Assembly (NCBI GenBank): GCA_905235825.1
Contig: CAJONH010000253.1
Span: 1-5,993, forward strand
Length of the DNA: 5,993 bases
Direction: 5' to 3'
Origin: Candidatus Gastranaerophilales bacterium
GTDB lineage: Bacteria > Cyanobacteriota > Vampirovibrionia > Gastranaerophilales > Gastranaerophilaceae
A model generated the notes under the pieces. It searched no databases, was not told the DNA's origin, and saw nothing but the letters and a program-made list of their open reading frames with translations. This document shows positions 1-5,662 of the stretch, in pieces; position 1 is the stretch's first letter; each line of letters starts with the position of its first letter. Both the position numbers and the translations under genes were made by a program.

Positions 1-54
1 ATACTTACCTTATTTTACTACCTTACTAACACACGAGAAATTGCAAAAGATTTC

Positions 55-85
55 AGAGGAACCGATTATCAGTTCCTTTTTTTTT
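55..85 (+). terminator. Intrinsic terminator of an upstream plus-strand unit
   Basis: AGGAAC at 57-62 pairs with GTTCCT at 72-77. A short inner GA/TC pairing may shorten the 9-base loop. Nine T residues follow at 77-85. The U-tract lies only on the plus-strand side, so this ends a transcript entering from the left of the window, not the minus-strand zinc-ribbon gene that stops 22 bases away. The upstream gene itself cannot be identified from 1-54. Confidence 0.7.
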
Positions 86-107
86 GCATATTTATAAGTA
101 AATACAG

Positions 108-323
108 CTATTGTTCTTTATTTTTTAATCTGTCTTTTGTCACAACAAATCCGCACTTGGAACAAGCTAAAATTTTTCCGGTTGAATCTATCGGTAAAAA
201 ATTATGACTGCAAGTAACAACATCTTCTAATACATAATTATCATCAAAATCGGCAGTAATAACGGATTGTTCTTTTTTGACAATATTTAAATATATTTTT
301 ATGATTTTTTCTATAATATACAT
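108..323 (-). CDS. Small zinc-ribbon protein, 71 aa, function unknown
   Basis: The protein has two parts. Residues 1-37 are a helix-prone, mixed-charge N-terminus rich in Ile and Lys. Residues 38-60 form a putative metal knuckle pair, C38-x-H40 and C54-x2-C57, separated by 13 residues that include the turn-like PIDSTGK. The basic tail ends KDRLKNKEQ. This looks like one zinc-ribbon with Cys/His/Cys/Cys ligands; zinc binding is inferred from spacing only. It is not recognised as a named family. The start ATG (323-321) shares its A with the TAA stop of the upstream prenyltransferase gene, and no Shine-Dalgarno sequence lies before it, so translation probably depends on re-initiation by ribosomes finishing that gene. 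It would be cytoplasmic, as no signal peptide or membrane segment is seen. It may be a nucleic-acid- or protein-binding accessory, but there is no evidence that it acts with the prenyltransferase beyond the coupling. Confidence 0.75.
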   Translation of the reverse strand: MYIIEKIIKIYLNIVKKEQSVITADFDDNYVLEDVVTCSHNFLPIDSTGKILACSKCGFVVTKDRLKNKEQ

Positions 324-1276
324 TAAAATTTAAACCAATATGATAGTATTATTGATAAACATAATACTATTATAAAATATTTTTGCAGGTTTTGTGCCAG
401 CATAAATTTTTCAAGAAAAATTTGTGCATTATCAGGAGTTTTATCCTGTTTTATATATATGCTCATTTCTTTAACCAGTTTTAAAGCAAATGGCAGAGTT
501 ATAACAGGAAGCAAAAATATAATACTTAAATATCCTTTTAAAATCCAAAATATTATATTTAAGTATGCAGCTAAAACAATAAATAATAAAACAATCAGTG
601 CTTTTTTTTCAGATGAACAAAGACTGCAGAGAGTTATTTTTCTGTTAGAGGTATCATACTTATAATCCAAAAGAGAATGATTAAACAGTACAGCAACACA
701 AAGTAAGCCTGTGGATAAAGATAACATTAAAATTTCAAGAGAGAAATTCATTGTCATAACGTAATACACTCCGCTATATATAAGAGGAGAAAATATAACG
801 GCGACAATAATTTCGCCAAAACCTAAACAGCCTAATACAGGATATAAAAGGCAGAGTATAACAGAGGGAACAACAACAAAAAGAAGTTTACAGCCTGCAA
901 TATAGAGAAAAAATATACAAATAATAAAAGCAATAAAAAATAGAATAAAGTTAACAAACAAAGCCTGTTTTAAAGTAAGTTTTTTTTCTAATATGCAGAT
1001 ACATTTGCCTTTTTGGAAATTAAAATCGGCTTTTATTCCTTTTTTTATATCGGAAAACTCACGGTAATAGTCTATAATATCATCAAATAAATTGGTTGCC
1101 AGATGTAAAATCATAATTCCGATAAGAGAAATAATGCCGTAAATAATATTTCCTTTATTGAAAAGTGCATATATAAAAGGAACAAGCCACGACATTACCG
1201 ATATGGGCAATGAATATGCACGAGTCAACGTATTAAAAATGTATAACTTCCCCGATAGATAGCTTTTTAAGGTCAT
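323..1276 (-). CDS. UbiA-superfamily (MenA-like) membrane prenyltransferase
   Basis: UbiA-family enzymes move an isoprenoid chain from a prenyl diphosphate to an aromatic or other acceptor in the inner membrane. The 317-residue product shows about nine hydrophobic segments (roughly 24-40, 44-62, 104-128, 130-150, 154-174, 180-199, 225-244, 248-270, 300-314), as expected for the fold. The first Asp-rich motif is NLFDDIID (N62, D66, D69), with the MenA-style N-x3-D-x2-D spacing. The second is D204-x3-D208 followed by SNRKITL, where MenA proteins usually have a Gly before the Lys; here it is R212. The segment LGFGEIIVAVIFSPL also resembles MenA. The start at 1276 is preferred because GTGGTGG lies 5 bases upstream and a good promoter lies at 1311-1339. 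A longer frame from a TTG at 1387 would swallow that promoter. A dihydroxynaphthoate acceptor is plausible but unproven, as no men gene is nearby. It is the first gene of an operon with the zinc-ribbon gene. Confidence 0.85.
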   Translation of the reverse strand: MTLKSYLSGKLYIFNTLTRAYSLPISVMSWLVPFIYALFNKGNIIYGIISLIGIMILHLATNLFDDIIDYYREFSDIKKGIKADFNFQKGKCICILEKKLTLKQALFVNFILFFIAFIICIFFLYIAGCKLLFVVVPSVILCLLYPVLGCLGFGEIIVAVIFSPLIYSGVYYVMTMNFSLEILMLSLSTGLLCVAVLFNHSLLDYKYDTSNRKITLCSLCSSEKKALIVLLFIVLAAYLNIIFWILKGYLSIIFLLPVITLPFALKLVKEMSIYIKQDKTPDNAQIFLEKFMLAQNLQKYFIIVLCLSIILSYWFKF

Positions 1277-1310
1277 AAAAACCACCACTTTATTATAAGC
1301 ATAACTCAAA

Positions 1311-1339
1311 AATATATTTTTTTTGTAAATTTTTGTTAA
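1311..1339 (-). promoter_or_regulatory. Sigma70-type promoter for the prenyltransferase/zinc-ribbon operon
   Basis: On the minus strand, TTAACA (1339-1334) and TATATT (1316-1311) each match five of six consensus bases and are separated by exactly 17 bases. Initiation near 1304 would give a leader of about 28 bases containing the GTGGTGG ribosome binding site before the ATG at 1276. A second TATAAT at 1297-1292 exists but lies almost on the ribosome binding site and has no -35 partner. Confidence 0.55.
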
Positions 1340-1392
1340 AAAATAAATAAGACAGTTATTCTTTTTGACGAATATATAAAAAAACAATCATT

Positions 1393-1466
1393 TAACATGA
1401 GAAAAAAATTTGAAAATACATGTTTAAATCATAAAAAAAATATGATATAATGAAATAACATGAGAA
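1393..1466. repeat. Paired 11-bp direct repeat flanking the HEAT-gene promoter
   Basis: TAACATGAGAA occurs exactly at 1393-1403 and again at 1456-1466, offset 63 bp (about six helical turns). The core AACATG also appears inverted as CATGTT at 1419-1424, running into the -35 element. The first copy lies about 20 bases upstream of the -35 and the second covers the predicted transcription start. This layout would suit a dimeric regulator or a looping operator. That role is inference from placement only. Confidence 0.4.
1423..1451 (+). promoter_or_regulatory. Extended -10 promoter for the HEAT-repeat gene
   Basis: A perfect TATAAT at 1446-1451 is preceded by TG at 1443-1444, forming the extended -10 TGATATAAT. 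A partial -35, TTTAAA at 1423-1428, lies 17 bases upstream. Initiation would fall near 1458. This is the best plus-strand promoter in the region and leaves a long untranslated leader before the ATG at 1604. Confidence 0.6.
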
Positions 1467-1603
1467 GGAAAAAGTGTAAAAGATACATTTTTAAACTCAA
1501 TTGTAACATTACGCAACAATATAAAAATTTAAGGCAATAATTTTGAATTAAAAAATTTTATATATAAGTGATGGTAAGTAAGTAAATTTTTGTCGGAGGA
1601 ATA

Positions 1604-2443
1604 ATGACAATAAGTGTAAACTCTAGAAAGAAACAAGCAAAGAAATCTTTTGATGAACTCTTAAATGATTTAAGAACAAGCAATTCAGAAAAAGTAAGGT
1701 ACAATGCAGCAAGAGTATTAGGTGAAATGGGCGATGCTAATGCCGTTGAACCATTAATAGATATTCTTAAAAATGACAGAAACGGTTCTGTTCGCTTATA
1801 TGCAGCAAGAGCATTAGGTGAATTGGGCGAAGTTTCCGCAACTATGCCTTTAATAGAATCTCTACGTGAGGATAGAAATGTTGACGTTCGTGTTCGTGCA
1901 GCAAGAGCTCTCGGACGTTTGGGCGGTAAAGAAGTTGTTGTACCCCTTGTAGAAGCATTAAATGACGAAAATCCTCAGGTTTGTATTACTGCAACCGATG
2001 CTTTAATTGAAATCGGCGATGTTGCTACTGATTCATTAATAGAATCGTTAAAAAGCGAAAAAGTTAACGTTAGGTGCGATGCAACCAGAGCTTTAGGCGA
2101 AATCGGCAATGCTAAAGCAGTTGACCATGTTATTAAAATGCTTAAAGATGAATGGGTAAACGTTAGAATTTATGCAGTAACTTCTTTAGGTAAATTAAAT
2201 GATACAAAAGCGGTTCCTTCTTTAATCGAAGTTATGAAAAACGAAAAAGAAAATGATTTGGTAAGAGCAGGTGCAGCAGCAGCTTTAGGTGTACTTCGTG
2301 ACCAAAGAGCTCTTTTACCTTTAAGAGAATTAATCGTTAAAGCAGAAGAACTCGGTGAACTTGAAGATACGGCTTTGAAATCTTTCAAAAAAATAATGGC
2401 TGCAAATTGGAAACCCGTTAACGAAACAGCTAAAAAATCATAA
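1604..2443 (+). CDS. HEAT-repeat protein (PBS-lyase HEAT-like), seven repeats
   Basis: The 279-residue protein consists almost wholly of alpha-helical HEAT-like repeats of 30-33 residues, beginning at about V31, V63, V95, V126, V156, V187 and V220. Each has the pattern VR..AA.ALG.(L/I)G followed by a second helix of the type AV.PLI..L. Repeat four is degenerate (VCITATDALIEIG). The basic N-terminus (RKKQAKK) and Lys-rich C-terminus flank the solenoid, and no signal peptide or membrane segment is visible. Such proteins are protein-binding scaffolds. The family includes phycobilin lyase subunits, but no pigment gene is present and the repeat alone does not indicate lyase activity. Repeats one to three are also near-copies at DNA level (starts 96 bp apart). 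The GGAGGA at 1595-1600, close before ATG, is the strongest ribosome binding site in the window, and with the extended -10 promoter it suggests high expression. The gene is apparently monocistronic, ending at a terminator. Confidence 0.9.
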   Translation: MTISVNSRKKQAKKSFDELLNDLRTSNSEKVRYNAARVLGEMGDANAVEPLIDILKNDRNGSVRLYAARALGELGEVSATMPLIESLREDRNVDVRVRAARALGRLGGKEVVVPLVEALNDENPQVCITATDALIEIGDVATDSLIESLKSEKVNVRCDATRALGEIGNAKAVDHVIKMLKDEWVNVRIYAVTSLGKLNDTKAVPSLIEVMKNEKENDLVRAGAAAALGVLRDQRALLPLRELIVKAEELGELEDTALKSFKKIMAANWKPVNETAKKS

Positions 2444-2490
2444 TTTCTTTGCACAAAGTTAGTAGCAGAAAATTATAAATAAAATCAGAA

Positions 2491-2524
2491 AAAAAAATAC
2501 CCTTGAAAAAAGGGTATTTTTTTT
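2491..2524 (+). terminator. Intrinsic terminator after the HEAT-repeat gene
   Basis: TACCCTT (2498-2504) pairs perfectly with AAGGGTA (2510-2516) around a five-base GAAAA loop. It is flanked by an A-tract upstream and eight T residues at 2517-2524. The matching A and T tracts make it symmetric, so it could also stop minus-strand transcription. It starts about 48 bases after the HEAT stop codon and ends 30 bases before lptB. Confidence 0.85.
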
Positions 2525-2529
2525 ATAAA
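2503..2529 (+). promoter_or_regulatory. Possible lptB promoter overlapping the terminator
   Basis: TTGAAA (2503-2508) in the terminator loop matches five of six -35 bases, and TATAAA (2524-2529) matches five of six -10 bases. The spacer is short, at 15 bases. Initiation near 2536 would leave a leader of about 19 bases with AGGG at 2542-2545. No better promoter fits the short gap between terminator and gene. Readthrough from the HEAT gene is the alternative. Confidence 0.35.
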
Positions 2530-2554
2530 GTTATATATTATAGGGTATTTGTAT

Positions 2555-3277
2555 ATGAAGATTAGAACAGAAAATCTTGTTAAAATTTACAGTGAGAGAA
2601 CAGTTGTTAATAATGTTTCCATCGAAGTCAATAAAGGTGAGGTAGTCGGCTTACTGGGGCCTAACGGAGCCGGTAAAACTACAACTTTTTATATGGTTGT
2701 TGGTCTTGTTCGGCCTAATTCGGGGAAAATATATATTGATAATATTGATTTAACAAATATGACAATGGATAAACGTGCAAGGCATGGTATAGGTTATTTG
2801 CCTCAGGAAACTTCTATTTTTAGAAAATTATCGGTAGAAGAAAATATAAATTTGGTTTTAGAATTAAATGATAAACTGAATAAAAAACAAAAAAAAGATA
2901 AACTTGAAGAATTACTGGAAGAATTTAAAATAAAAAAATTACGTGATACTTCTGCAGTTTCTCTTTCAGGCGGTGAAAGAAGACGAGTTGAAATTGCCAG
3001 AGCACTTGCTGCAAGTCCCGAATTTATTCTTCTGGATGAACCGTTTGCCGGTATTGACCCTATTGCAATAGGTGAAATTAAAGATAATATTAAATTGCTT
3101 TCCAATCGAGGATTAGGGGTACTTATAACCGATCATAACCCTAAGGCTACTCTATCCATTACGGATAGAGCCTATCTTGTTTTTGACGGACAGATTAAAA
3201 TTCAGGGAACAAGGGATGAAATAGCTAATAATCCGACAGCTAAAGCTCATTACCTTGGGAAGGATTTTACGCTCTAA
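2555..3277 (+). CDS. lptB: LPS export ABC transporter ATP-binding protein LptB
   Basis: LptB is the cytoplasmic ATPase that powers extraction of lipopolysaccharide from the inner membrane by the LptB2FG(C) complex. The 240-residue product has every ABC ATPase element: Walker A GPNGAGKT at 35-42, Q-loop Q84 in YLPQE, signature LSGGE at 137-141, Walker B with D161 and catalytic E162, and switch H194 in ITDHN. The stretches GLLGPNGAGKTTTFYMVVG, RGIGYLPQE-like and DEPFAGIDPI, and the LGKDFTL C-terminus, are hallmarks of LptB rather than of a generic ABC protein. Length matches the E. coli protein (about 241). ATG 2555 is chosen over an in-frame TTG at 2549 because AGGG at 2542-2545 is 9 bases from the ATG but only 3 from the TTG. 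It is the first gene of a three-gene operon, and its TAA overlaps the next ATG (TAATG). Confidence 0.96.
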   Translation: MKIRTENLVKIYSERTVVNNVSIEVNKGEVVGLLGPNGAGKTTTFYMVVGLVRPNSGKIYIDNIDLTNMTMDKRARHGIGYLPQETSIFRKLSVEENINLVLELNDKLNKKQKKDKLEELLEEFKIKKLRDTSAVSLSGGERRRVEIARALAASPEFILLDEPFAGIDPIAIGEIKDNIKLLSNRGLGVLITDHNPKATLSITDRAYLVFDGQIKIQGTRDEIANNPTAKAHYLGKDFTL

Positions 3278-4383
3278 TGAAAGTTAAACTGTTAGATAAG
3301 TATATTTTTTCTCAGGTTTTTCTTACTTGTTTCGGGTGTATACTTATTTTTATGATTGTTTGGATTATGCCTGAAATTTTGTTAAAAACGGTACAAAGGA
3401 CAATCAACGGCGACTATACTGTGGAAATGGCGGTTTCTATATTGTTAAACGAGCTGCCTAAAGTTTTACATATAGCGATGCCTGTCGGAATGCTTTTAGG
3501 AACAATTCTCACTTTTGAAAAATTGAGTAAGGATTTTGAAATTACTGTAATGCGAAGCTGTGGCTTCTCTTTTTTTAGGATTATTGTTTCAGCTGTTATT
3601 ATAAGTATTTTTGCTACAGGGTTTACATTTTTAATAAGCTCCAAAATACTGCCGTATTCTTCTTGCAGATTAAGAGATATAAAAAGAATGGACAGAATTG
3701 CACAATTTGTTTTTCCTGTTAAAAGACAAAACGGCTCAATTGAAAAAATAATTATAGTTCCGCATTATGATAATATCAATATTAAAGATGTAGTTGTTCT
3801 GAATTTTTATAATGAAGCTCAAGACGGTTCCAGCTTGCTTTCCAGTATATTAATTTCGGATTATGTAAAATATGACTATAAAACATGGACAATTAATTCG
3901 GCAAAAAAATATTTAATATCAAAAGACGGAGTTTTTAATAATAACGGTGAAGATGTCGAAAATATTGATATTCTGGCAGGCATAAGTTCAAATAATGCAT
4001 ATAAACTAATGAAATATTCTATTCACAGAGATAGAGAACTTACAAACCCTCAAATCAGTGAGTATATTAAGTTATTAAAAAAAGAACAAATGGATGATGA
4101 ATACAGATTTATGTTGAATAAATATATTCAAAGATTTGTTCATTCGTTTATGTGTATATTATTTGCGATTTTAGGATGTCTTTTAGGATTTTCAAAACCG
4201 AGAGAGCAAAAATTTATAGGAATGTTAATCGCAGTAGGTATAATTTTCGGGTATTATATAACCATACCGTTTTTTGACCTGCTTGCAGAAAAGGCTATTT
4301 TATCGCCGTGGATAACATCAATGATTGCACCTTCTGTTGCAGTTGCTTTAATTATTGTAATTAAGAAAATAAAGGATTTATAA
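3277..4383 (+). CDS. lptF/lptG: LptF/LptG-family LPS export permease
   Basis: This inner-membrane permease of the YjgP/YjgQ family moves lipopolysaccharide out of the membrane when LptB hydrolyses ATP. The 368-residue product has the family layout: three N-terminal membrane segments (about 10-31, 58-80, 100-121), a large periplasmic beta-rich domain (about 125-250), then three C-terminal segments (about 287-304, 313-333, 343-363). Between segments two and three, the LSKDFEITVMRSCGFS region is the conserved coupling helix that contacts LptB; E88 lies where E. coli LptF and LptG carry a key Glu. Only one such gene is present, with no second permease and no lptC or lptA beside it, so it may act as a homodimer or pair with a distant paralogue. 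It cannot be assigned to F or G from sequence alone. It starts inside the lptB stop (TAATG), with AAGGA 12 bases upstream, a spacing that favours coupling. Confidence 0.92.
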   Translation: MKVKLLDKYIFSQVFLTCFGCILIFMIVWIMPEILLKTVQRTINGDYTVEMAVSILLNELPKVLHIAMPVGMLLGTILTFEKLSKDFEITVMRSCGFSFFRIIVSAVIISIFATGFTFLISSKILPYSSCRLRDIKRMDRIAQFVFPVKRQNGSIEKIIIVPHYDNINIKDVVVLNFYNEAQDGSSLLSSILISDYVKYDYKTWTINSAKKYLISKDGVFNNNGEDVENIDILAGISSNNAYKLMKYSIHRDRELTNPQISEYIKLLKKEQMDDEYRFMLNKYIQRFVHSFMCILFAILGCLLGFSKPREQKFIGMLIAVGIIFGYYITIPFFDLLAEKAILSPWITSMIAPSVAVALIIVIKKIKDL

Positions 4384-5192
4384 TGAGCAAGAATTTTATA
4401 GCAGTTATTATATCTATGGTTATTATGTTTTTGACGAATTTAAATGCGTTTGCCCGCCAGCCTTATAAAATTATTGAATATAAAAAAGGTATTTATGTTA
4501 TAGAAATTAATACTGATAAATCAGGTTACAAGCTAATGCCGGCTTATGTTGACGGGCTTGAACATAATTTTGATGTATATGATTCAACCGATGCGAAACT
4601 TGTTATAAATGCCGGTTTTTTTGACCCTAAGAATAAAAAAACCGTTTCTTATGTAGTTATAGATGGAAAAACGGTTCTTGACCCGACTGAAAATGAAAAT
4701 TTAATGGAAAACCGAAATTTACAGCCGTATCTCGATAAAATTTTAAATCGCAGTGAGTTTAGAATTTTAGAAGATGAAAAAGGGAAAACTATATTTGATA
4801 TAACATCTCATAATTCTCCGATAGAAGAAGGATTAAGGCTTATTCATTCTATACAGGCAGGTCCTATGCTGTATCCTGATTTAAGACTTGAAGAAGAATT
4901 TTTTGTACTTGTAAAAGACGGTGAATTAAAAAGTGAATCGGCATCCAGCCTGCATCATTTTGCAAGAACAGCAATAGGAATAAAAAAGAATAAAGTATAT
5001 ATTTTTATAGCTACGAAAGAAGCACCGTTAACATTAAGAGAACTTAGTGATATTGCACGTTTATGGAATGTTGAAAAAGCTATGGCATTTGATGGCGGGG
5101 GTTCTACGTCACTGGATTGTGAAAGTCTGCATATAATGTCCGATTATGCTAATGAGGGAAGAAAATTAAAATCATTTTTGATTTTGAAGTAA
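4383..5192 (+). CDS. Exported phosphodiester glycosidase family protein (NAGPA/DUF2233-like)
   Basis: The family is named after the mammalian enzyme that removes N-acetylglucosamine from a mannose-6-phosphate diester; bacterial members are mostly uncharacterised. Residues 1-24 form a signal peptide (basic n-region, hydrophobic core, AFA before the predicted cleavage after A24), so the protein is exported, and no lipobox is seen. Family blocks appear in order: INAGFFDP (75-82), then VVIDGKTV, QAGPMLYP (158-165), RTAIGI (195-200), LTLRELS (216-222) and the diagnostic AFDGGGSTSL (235-244). The domain is complete at 269 residues. AAGGA at 4372-4376 is 6 bases before the ATG, which overlaps the permease stop (TAATG). 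Membership of the Lpt operon suggests it acts on an envelope glycan, perhaps a phosphodiester-linked sugar of the exported glycolipid; that substrate is inference. Its 3' end overlaps aroQ on the other strand by 21 bp. Confidence 0.88.
   Translation: MSKNFIAVIISMVIMFLTNLNAFARQPYKIIEYKKGIYVIEINTDKSGYKLMPAYVDGLEHNFDVYDSTDAKLVINAGFFDPKNKKTVSYVVIDGKTVLDPTENENLMENRNLQPYLDKILNRSEFRILEDEKGKTIFDITSHNSPIEEGLRLIHSIQAGPMLYPDLRLEEEFFVLVKDGELKSESASSLHHFARTAIGIKKNKVYIFIATKEAPLTLRELSDIARLWNVEKAMAFDGGGSTSLDCESLHIMSDYANEGRKLKSFLILK
5168..5185. repeat. AT-rich inverted repeat at the convergent gene overlap
   Basis: AAAATCA (5168-5174) and TGATTTT (5179-5185) are perfect complements around a TTTT loop, and they sit across the overlapping 3' ends of the glycosidase and aroQ genes. 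With one G-C pair it is a weak hairpin. It might contribute to termination on the minus strand, where TTTTAATTTT lies in and after the second arm, but it is not a convincing intrinsic terminator. Confidence 0.3.
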
Positions 5193-5615
5193 ATAATCAT
5201 ATAAAGCAATTAATCCGAGCTTATAACTGTTCTTTCCAAAACCGGTAATTTGACCTATGCAGGCAGGTGCGGTCATTGAAACATGTCTAAATTCTTCACG
5301 TTTATGTATATTGGAAAGGTGTATTTCAACAGCAGGAATATCCACTGCAAGAAGTGAATCTCGAAGTGCAATACTTGTATGAGTATATGCCGCAGGATTT
5401 ATAACTATTCCGTCACAGATACCTTTTGCCTGTTGAATTTTAGTAACAAGTTCGCCTTCAATGTTGCTCTGTTCAAAAATTATTTCTACATTTAATTTTT
5501 CAGCTTCTTTTCTTAAAAAATTTTCAATATCTTTTAATGTATCTTTTCCGTATTTATCCGGTTCACGAGAGCCTAATAAATTTAAATTCGGCCCGTTTAA
5601 AATTAATATTTTCAT
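5172..5615 (-). CDS. aroQ: Type II 3-dehydroquinate dehydratase
   Basis: AroQ converts 3-dehydroquinate to 3-dehydroshikimate, the third step of the shikimate pathway to aromatic amino acids, as a cytoplasmic dodecamer. The 147-residue length is normal for the type II family. Active-site residues can be read off directly: N12 in GPNLNLLG, R17 in SREP, the catalytic Y22 in DKYG, N73 and H79 in INPAAYTHTS, H99 in EIHLSNIHKREEFRH, and R110. These align with the M. tuberculosis enzyme at a constant offset of two. The C-terminus GFGKNSYKLGL is also typical. The start ATG (5615) has an AGGCAG purine stretch about 8 bases upstream and a promoter at 5635-5662. No other shikimate gene is adjacent, so it appears to be monocistronic. 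Its last six codons and stop lie inside the 3' end of the convergent glycosidase gene. Confidence 0.97.
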   Translation of the reverse strand: MKILILNGPNLNLLGSREPDKYGKDTLKDIENFLRKEAEKLNVEIIFEQSNIEGELVTKIQQAKGICDGIVINPAAYTHTSIALRDSLLAVDIPAVEIHLSNIHKREEFRHVSMTAPACIGQITGFGKNSYKLGLIALYDYLLQNQK

Positions 5616-5634
5616 AACATCTGCCTTTTTTTCT

Positions 5635-5662
5635 ATTATATAAAAAAAGCGGAATTTTACAA
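5635..5662 (-). promoter_or_regulatory. Sigma70-type promoter for aroQ
   Basis: On the minus strand, TTGTAA (5662-5657) and a perfect TATAAT (5640-5635) are separated by 16 bases. Initiation near 5628 would give a leader of only about 13 bases before the aroQ ATG. The -35 element lies in the loop and arm of the upstream gene's terminator hairpin. Confidence 0.5.

Larger units (their letters stand above)
1277..1603. other. Divergent intergenic region between prenyltransferase and HEAT-repeat genes
   Basis: This 327-base region is very AT-rich. It holds a minus-strand promoter (1311-1339) for the prenyltransferase operon and a plus-strand extended -10 promoter (1423-1451) for the HEAT gene. 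It also holds an exact 11-bp direct repeat around the latter, a small AT-rich hairpin at 1470-1492 (AAAAGTGTA pairing with TACATTTTT including one G-U, five-base loop), and the HEAT gene ribosome binding site. The predicted plus-strand transcript has a leader of about 145 bases. No known riboswitch fold was recognised in it. Confidence 0.6.

Noticed and set aside
1..29. Possible C-terminal end of a plus-strand gene stopping at TAA 27-29
   Set aside because: It would fit ahead of the terminator at 55-85, but eight codons give no identity and the other plus-strand frames are also open there.
459..665. A 68-codon plus-strand reading frame
   Set aside because: It lies opposite the prenyltransferase coding sequence, has no ribosome binding site or recognisable domain, and is a shadow of that gene.
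1277..1387. A 37-codon N-terminal extension of the prenyltransferase starting from TTG at 1387
   Set aside because: It has no good ribosome binding site and covers the promoter at 1311-1339. Family proteins begin close to the RAYSLP region, which the ATG at 1276 already includes.
1458..1603. Riboswitch in the long leader of the HEAT gene
   Set aside because: Only one weak AT-rich hairpin is visible, with no conserved aptamer motif and no expression platform before the ribosome binding site.
1604..2443. Phycobilin lyase (CpcE/CpcF/NblB-type) assignment for the HEAT protein
   Set aside because: HEAT-like repeats alone do not define lyase activity, and no phycobiliprotein gene is present.
2170..2454. 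Long minus-strand frame opposite the HEAT gene, with similar frames opposite lptB and the permease
   Set aside because: Serine-rich low-complexity translations antisense to clear genes are shadows of the sense coding periodicity.
2549..2554. TTG start for lptB two codons upstream
   Set aside because: The AGGG would be only 3 bases away, and known LptB proteins match the ATG start in length.
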